Of a DNA stretch of 64,000 nucleotides, positions 58,078 to 64,000 are shown one piece after another. Under the pieces are notes generated by a model that was not told the origin of the DNA, did not search any database, and worked only from the letters and a program-made list of their open reading frames with translations. The position numbers were made by a program, and so were the translations under genes. Numbering within the stretch: position 1 is the stretch's first letter; every line of letters starts with the position of its first letter. The stretch is from Sclerotinia nivalis (lineage: Eukaryota; Ascomycota; Leotiomycetes; Helotiales; Sclerotiniaceae), in assembly GCA_029531795.1 (NCBI GenBank), contig JAPEIS010000008.1, positions 744,001 through 808,000 of the forward strand. The letters run 5' to 3'.

Positions 58078-58734
58078 TCATAGTCTGGGACAAGAGGGAA
58101 AGTAGGTGGAAGAGTGATTGGATGTATGGATAAATGAATGGAAGAATGGAAGGAGAGTATGGATGAAACGTATGAGGGAAGCGGGAGGGGGGCAATGAAA
58201 GGAGTCTGACTATGCATATGGATGGAGAGGAGGCATTAATTCATGCGCAAAGGCTTCTTCTGATTACGTTGGCAGATACAATTAGTGGAGTCAGTTCCTC
58301 GTTCAAATGTTTCAATAAAAAATGAGTTTTCTATTTATTGTTTTGCAAGTATGGTTTTGTGAGTACAGCAGTGAAGATTCAATCAACTTTTACAAAAGAT
58401 TACCGGGAGTAAAAATACAATTCCTGGTGAGCTTTAATCTATATTTGGTAGCCTAGATCCGATGGTCCGAGCTCTGTAAGGCTACGAGGCTGGTTGTGAT
58501 AATTTAAAATACAAACAAGGCTGCGTCACTCAATATACAAATCAATCCAATATCCAAATAAATCACCGCTGCTCTCCTCTCACGACATGTCTCTCGCATG
58601 TTCCATCTCTGCAATCTTTTATCCGTCCTCGGAGATCCCGCACTAATTCATCCCTAATCCAACTAATCTAATCTCACAATCCCTCCTCCCTCAATACACC
58701 ATCCTAGCCATCCAAGCCATCAAACCACCCCAAA
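58078..58734. other. Intergenic region, SEC24 / RMI1
   Basis: Both genes are on the plus strand. Purine-rich 3' flank of SEC24 (58090-58220), then a pyrimidine-rich stretch (58560-58730) in front of RMI1. No gene. Confidence 0.45.
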
Positions 58735-59547
58735 ATGAGCACCACACCCACACCCACACCCCGCATCGCCATCCCCCCCCTCCTCCTCAGCACCCTCAAA
58801 TCCCAGCACCTCCCCACCCCAAGCCCGCACTTCCTCCACCCGATCATCTCCCCGCCCTCCCAACGTCCCCCTCCCCTCCCCGCCCTCATCGCAACAACCA
58901 AACATCGACTCCTCTCCACCTCCCTCACCGTCCCGCATCTCCTCGATCCCTCTACCCATTCCCTTCCCCCCAATATCAATAACGTACATATACGCGAACG
59001 AATCTTGGATCAGGAGATTCCAGTGCAGGTGCTGGATATTGAGGATATAGGTCGTTCGAGGGGGGAGTTGTTGGGGGTTTTGGTGGGGGAGAGATTGGGG
59101 GAACGCGTGAGGGGGAGGGAGGTGGTTAGGGTTGTTGATGAAGCTAATAAGCAGGGGGAAGGTGATGGATCTTCCGCTTCTGCGTCACAAGCGCAAAATC
59201 AACCCGGCGCAGCCACCGCAACAGGACCCTTCAAGCTCCACCTCCAAGACCACAAAGGCACAAACATCGACGCATTTACGACCTCCGCTGCCTGCCATTC
59301 GCATCCGTGTTCAGTGCAGAAAATTGCCCTGCCCCCGCATATGCATATAGGGTGTAAGATTATGCTACTACCTGGAACGAGGGTTTGTAGGGGGATGGTG
59401 TGGATTGAGGGGGGGACGTGTGTGGTGTTGGGAGGGAGGGTAGAGGGGTTGGATAGGGAGTGGAGGGAGGGGTGGGAGGGGAGGGTTAGGGGGGAGGTGG
59501 AGAGAATGAGGGAGGGGCTGGAGGGGGAACGGGGAGGGGGAGGTTGA
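58735..59547 (+). CDS. rmi1: RMI1, RecQ-mediated genome instability protein 1
   Basis: Single exon, 270 residues. RMI1 is the OB-fold partner of Top3 and the BLM/Sgs1 helicase in the complex that dissolves double Holliday junctions. After a Pro/Thr/His-rich N-terminus the family block appears: RERILDQEIPVQVLDIEDIG (about 87-106), then LVGERLGERVRGREVVRVVD. A low-complexity insert follows (QGEGDGSSASASQAQ), then FKLHLQDHKGTNIDAF, LPPHMHIGCKIMLLPGTRV, RGMVWIEGGTCVVLGGRVEG and LDREW. The base use switches from C-rich in the first 80 codons to G-rich at the end (Arg/Glu/Gly tail). Length fits short fungal RMI1 proteins. Confidence 0.88.
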   Translation: MSTTPTPTPRIAIPPLLLSTLKSQHLPTPSPHFLHPIISPPSQRPPPLPALIATTKHRLLSTSLTVPHLLDPSTHSLPPNINNVHIRERILDQEIPVQVLDIEDIGRSRGELLGVLVGERLGERVRGREVVRVVDEANKQGEGDGSSASASQAQNQPGAATATGPFKLHLQDHKGTNIDAFTTSAACHSHPCSVQKIALPPHMHIGCKIMLLPGTRVCRGMVWIEGGTCVVLGGRVEGLDREWREGWEGRVRGEVERMREGLEGERGGGG

Positions 59548-60427
59548 TGGGCATATTGATATCCAGTCTTCGTTTACACATATCCTCTCCTCCAACCCAG
59601 AAATTACCATACCCTCGCATCCTCGCATAAATACTATACATCGATCTCATTCCCACCGACGAAACTTAATTCAGAAAAGTACGGTCTCAAAAGCTGATAG
59701 ATCACATCTCGTGAGGTGGGATGTAATCAAGCTATTCAGCAAGCTCCGGGCTATCACTAGCCGATAGACTAGATGAGGGGCCACACCATACACTGAGGGG
59801 AAAGAAAGCGTGAACTCCTACCGGTCTCAAAAAGCATAGAAGTATAGGGAAGCGCAAAAGTACCTACTCATTCGCATGCAAACATAATAATATACGCGAA
59901 CAACATAATCATGTATAAACCTTAGCTTAGTGAAATAAAAACTTAATAATTGAAATAAAAAGAAAAGCTGTACGTAACATGATCTCATGCTATCATAATT
60001 TCCATCCCATCTAAGCCTGCAAATCATCTCGAATGAAATCGCTCAGACTATTTCCATCCCGCCTGAATCCTGCATGTAAATTATGAAAAATGCTTCCCGA
60101 CTGTCTCCTTTCTCTTATCATTTAGATTATCCAACTCATATGCAAGTTTAATACCCATCTCATCTCACACCATCCTCGTGAGACGCTGGTTATTTCAATG
60201 CTTTCTTTCAAGGCTACACAAATCAAGTGAAAATTGCTTCGCCAACCGAGGCGAGATAATGCCGGTCCAGAATAGAAAATTTCCACATACACCTCAAATC
60301 TTTGAAAATTCATGCTCATGCTACAAGCACTTTCTAGGATCAGAATAATCAATATTTTGAAGATTTACGCTTTCCAAATAATGCGATAAAGGATATCCGA
60401 AGCAAATTAAAAAGTGAAAAGCAAAGT
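59548..60427. other. Convergent 3' flank, RMI1 / MAP kinase
   Basis: AT-rich; no gene seen. Presumably both 3' UTRs. Confidence 0.45.
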
Positions 60428-61707
<1,280 letters not shown>

Positions 61708-63814
61708 GGTATGATAACGGGTATGTATATGAAGTAAAAAGATCGTATACTGCGAGATTGAAGAACTGGAGACTTGTCTACCAGTTATAAACAGCTAATT
61801 AACAGCTTTGCTGAATGATTACAATAATAAAAAGTAAGAGCTTGAGTCGAAGGGATACTATTTTTATTGTAAATAGAAGTGCAGAAGCTCGGAAACTTTT
61901 CTTTGTTGTCGTTAGTTGCGGATGTTCCAAGCGATGTCAAAGCAAAGTATGGATTGATTGATTCGCACTTTTTTGAAACCGGTCTTCAAATATTCTTTCA
62001 GCCGCAAGAATTCCTTTTCTCTCTTATGAATCTCTCTTGAAAGCTAAATGTGTACAAACTCCACAAGTTGTTGATTTGATAGATTGATTAATAGTTCGTG
62101 AATGTGAGTTGTGAATGCTGTTCTTCGAAACACTGCACCTTCTTGCGCTCGGTCCTGTTGTATAGATAAAGAGTATCCTAAGCTTGTCGCAGCTTCGATA
62201 TCAGTCCAACAGAGTCGTAATTATCAGAATATAGCCAGCTGAAATATCTAGCAGTGAAGAAAGTCGTCAAGGGTGGTTGAATCGAGGTTTATCTGTATTG
62301 TCGAGGAACATAATCAGCATTTCTTGTTCTTCTATTACTTTGTGTCCCGCTCTCACAAATCCTTCTCCTTTTGAGACCAACCTCAAAGTTTTAAAAGCTT
62401 CCAGGATGATATGAGATTTCTTCCAACAAATGCGCAAATTGGATACGAAGATTGAAAACAATTCATCCGATGTATTTAACTGTTGAAAAGGAAATATGTT
62501 GTACCTGTAATCTTTCGAATATGTGTTCCAGACCAAGACGTTCGTTCGTTCAGATTGCCCCGCTACAAGGATGAGGTTTCTTTTTCAAGATTTACTTTTT
62601 GATCAGAACTCTGAATTTGGAGAAGTTGTGGCGGAGGAGTAGAGGTTCAGATGAGAAGTTGGAAAGTAAGAGAGGACAAGAAACTTGGAATTATCTGTCT
62701 CTTTCCAAATGTTAGTCGTGATGGATTTTTTGGAAGAAGTAATGGATGGGTGCCCGAGTGGTGTTGTTGAAAGGTAAAGCACGGGTAAAGTGTGTGGTGG
62801 GTTTGAGTGAGGGGGATCGTGATGCTGATTGGAACTTGGAAGCTTACTTTAAGTGGAGTGGCTAAGGTTATGTGGATGGATGGATAACCCCTTCTTTACT
62901 TTCCACTTTGCAGTAGATCAAGGTCAATGTCAAAGAGAAGATCTAAAACGTAGGTAGGTAAAGGTATTACAAGATCCGGTCTGTAAAGGATAGTAGAAAG
63001 GTAATAATTATTACGTAAATAAAACACTGGAATGAGATCTGTTCAGGTTCGTTCTAGATAGGTATTATAAGTCTTACGAGAATTGATGTAGGTATGCACC
63101 AAAAGTCGAAAAGACCAATGAGGAGGCCTACTTCCTACCAATCTCAAGATGAAAAGGAATCAATATAAGTGCGCCTTTTCCTTTCCTTCCTATTCAACCA
63201 TTGAAAACGAAGCAACCGATTCTCATAGAAAAGGACCCCACCAAATGTATACTCTTCAGGCCTTATAATATCCTCTCTAAGCGCCCAACTTTGGTATCCT
63301 TATCCCCGTCACACAAAAATTTGAGACCAAATCGATCTCTCGAACCAACAATAATGAAATTAGTACTACCTAGGTACCTAATAATTGTACCATAAGTTAC
63401 CATAAGTTGAAAATTTCATTCGCTAATGCACCTGTTTCACACGGCCACAGCCAACTTCTTGATACTCCATCCGCATGTATTATGTACGTTGTACCCACTT
63501 GATATTCGTGCGAGAGCTTGGTGGTCTTTCTTGATAATGGGTTTATTATAGAAAGGACTCAGGTATACATACCTATTGTTTCATTCTACCCCCTCAGTTC
63601 CTTTTGGAACGTGTTCTCTACCAGCTAGATCTCAAAACACACCCATCTCACATAAATTAATAAGGTCCCATCAATTGGGATCCAGCCCTAAAACAACCAC
63701 CGGGATGGATCCTGATCCTTCTATCTATGTGGTCCGTGACCGGATCGATAACTTGACTTCATCCCACTACTACATCTTTCCTACTTCACTTCACCTACCT
63801 AGTATCTCATCGCC
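61708..63814. other. MAP kinase leader/promoter and spacer
   Basis: The long upstream region of the MAP kinase gene. Contains a TACCTAGGTA palindrome (63367-63376) and a tandem taccataagtt (63389-63410). No gene is supported before 63815. Confidence 0.45.
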
Positions 63815-64000
63815 ATGCTCATCGCCATGCTCAACCACATGCATCTACCGGCACAACCGCCCTTACCACCAGATAAATACAAGATCCCTCTGGACACGAT
63901 ACCGCAAATCATCAGATCAAAGAGCCTCATCAAAGCCCTCCATCAATACATAACCCCCACGGACACCCATCCCCCAGCTCAACGTTTTGACCTCTCCCTC
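63815..64000 (+). CDS. Possible 5' end of a gene running off the right edge
   Basis: From the ATG at 63815 a frame stays open for 62 codons to the end of the window. It begins MLIAMLNHMHLPAQPPLPPD and continues with DKYKIPLDTIPQIIRSKSLI, which reads like natural protein with a helical segment. Two further in-frame ATGs (63827 and 63839) could be the real start. I do not recognise a family from this fragment. The overlapping frame at 63576-63953 looks less coding. Confidence 0.35.
   Translation, partial: MLIAMLNHMHLPAQPPLPPDKYKIPLDTIPQIIRSKSLIKALHQYITPTDTHPPAQRFDLSL

Noticed and set aside
58704..58989. Minus-strand Gly/Arg-rich frames over the start of RMI1
   Set aside because: Shadows of the C-rich RMI1 coding strand.

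Overview
The window looks like nuclear DNA of a filamentous ascomycete. Genes carry short GT-AG introns (about 45-130 bases, with CTAAC/TACTAAC-like branch points), sit on both strands without operons, and are separated by AT-rich spacers full of microsatellites. The presence of a frequency (FRQ) clock gene, a Pmk1/Bmp1-type MAP kinase and a GH93 arabinanase-like gene points to Pezizomycotina. The protein sequences feel closest to Leotiomycetes (Botrytis/Sclerotinia relatives); that placement is from memory and was not tested by search. All exon coordinates were worked out by hand from splice signals, frame and family conservation.

Layout. 0-3 kb: 5' part of a secreted GH93-like glycosidase (minus) diverging from a mitochondrial type II peroxiredoxin (plus). 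3.5-9.5 kb: the clock gene frq (minus, 973 aa) with a 2.3 kb upstream region holding light-response-element-like GATC repeats, then a GNAT acetyltransferase. 10.9-15.7 kb: trehalose-6-phosphate synthase (plus) convergent with the AP-1 beta-adaptin (minus). 16.8-19.6 kb: BolA2/Fra2-like protein and NIF3/DUF34 protein as a close divergent pair, then VPS51. 20.6-23.9 kb: secreted type B carboxylesterase, RNA polymerase I subunit RPA12 and a tiny Cys/His-rich protein. 25-29.3 kb: a basic Q-rich orphan, then eIF3e and mitochondrial ribosomal protein mL49 (IMG2) as a divergent pair. 29.6-36.4 kb: SWI1 (ARID subunit of SWI/SNF) with a long, probably spliced leader. 36.4-45.1 kb: EVE-domain (THYN1-like) protein, an intron-containing tRNA-like gene, and the karyopherin Msn5/exportin-5 (10 exons). 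45.1-49.5 kb: gene-poor spacer with minisatellites. 49.5-52 kb: a Zn2Cys6 transcription factor. 53.9-59.5 kb: small membrane protein, COPII coat protein SEC24 and RMI1. 60.4-61.7 kb: the Fus3/Kss1/Pmk1-type MAP kinase. The right edge may hold the start of another gene.

Most genes are single-copy housekeeping functions (vesicle coats AP-1, SEC24 and VPS51; translation eIF3e and mL49; chromatin and DNA upkeep SWI1, RMI1 and the EVE protein; transport MSN5). There is no biosynthetic cluster, no transposon with coding capacity and no CRISPR array. The points most worth a second look are the frq leader and promoter, a 10-codon uORF whose stop overlaps the SWI1 start, the intron-bearing tRNA-like gene, the micro-exons in the EVE gene, two over-represented short intergenic motifs, and two candidate microproteins. 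I did not find a clearly new multi-gene system.
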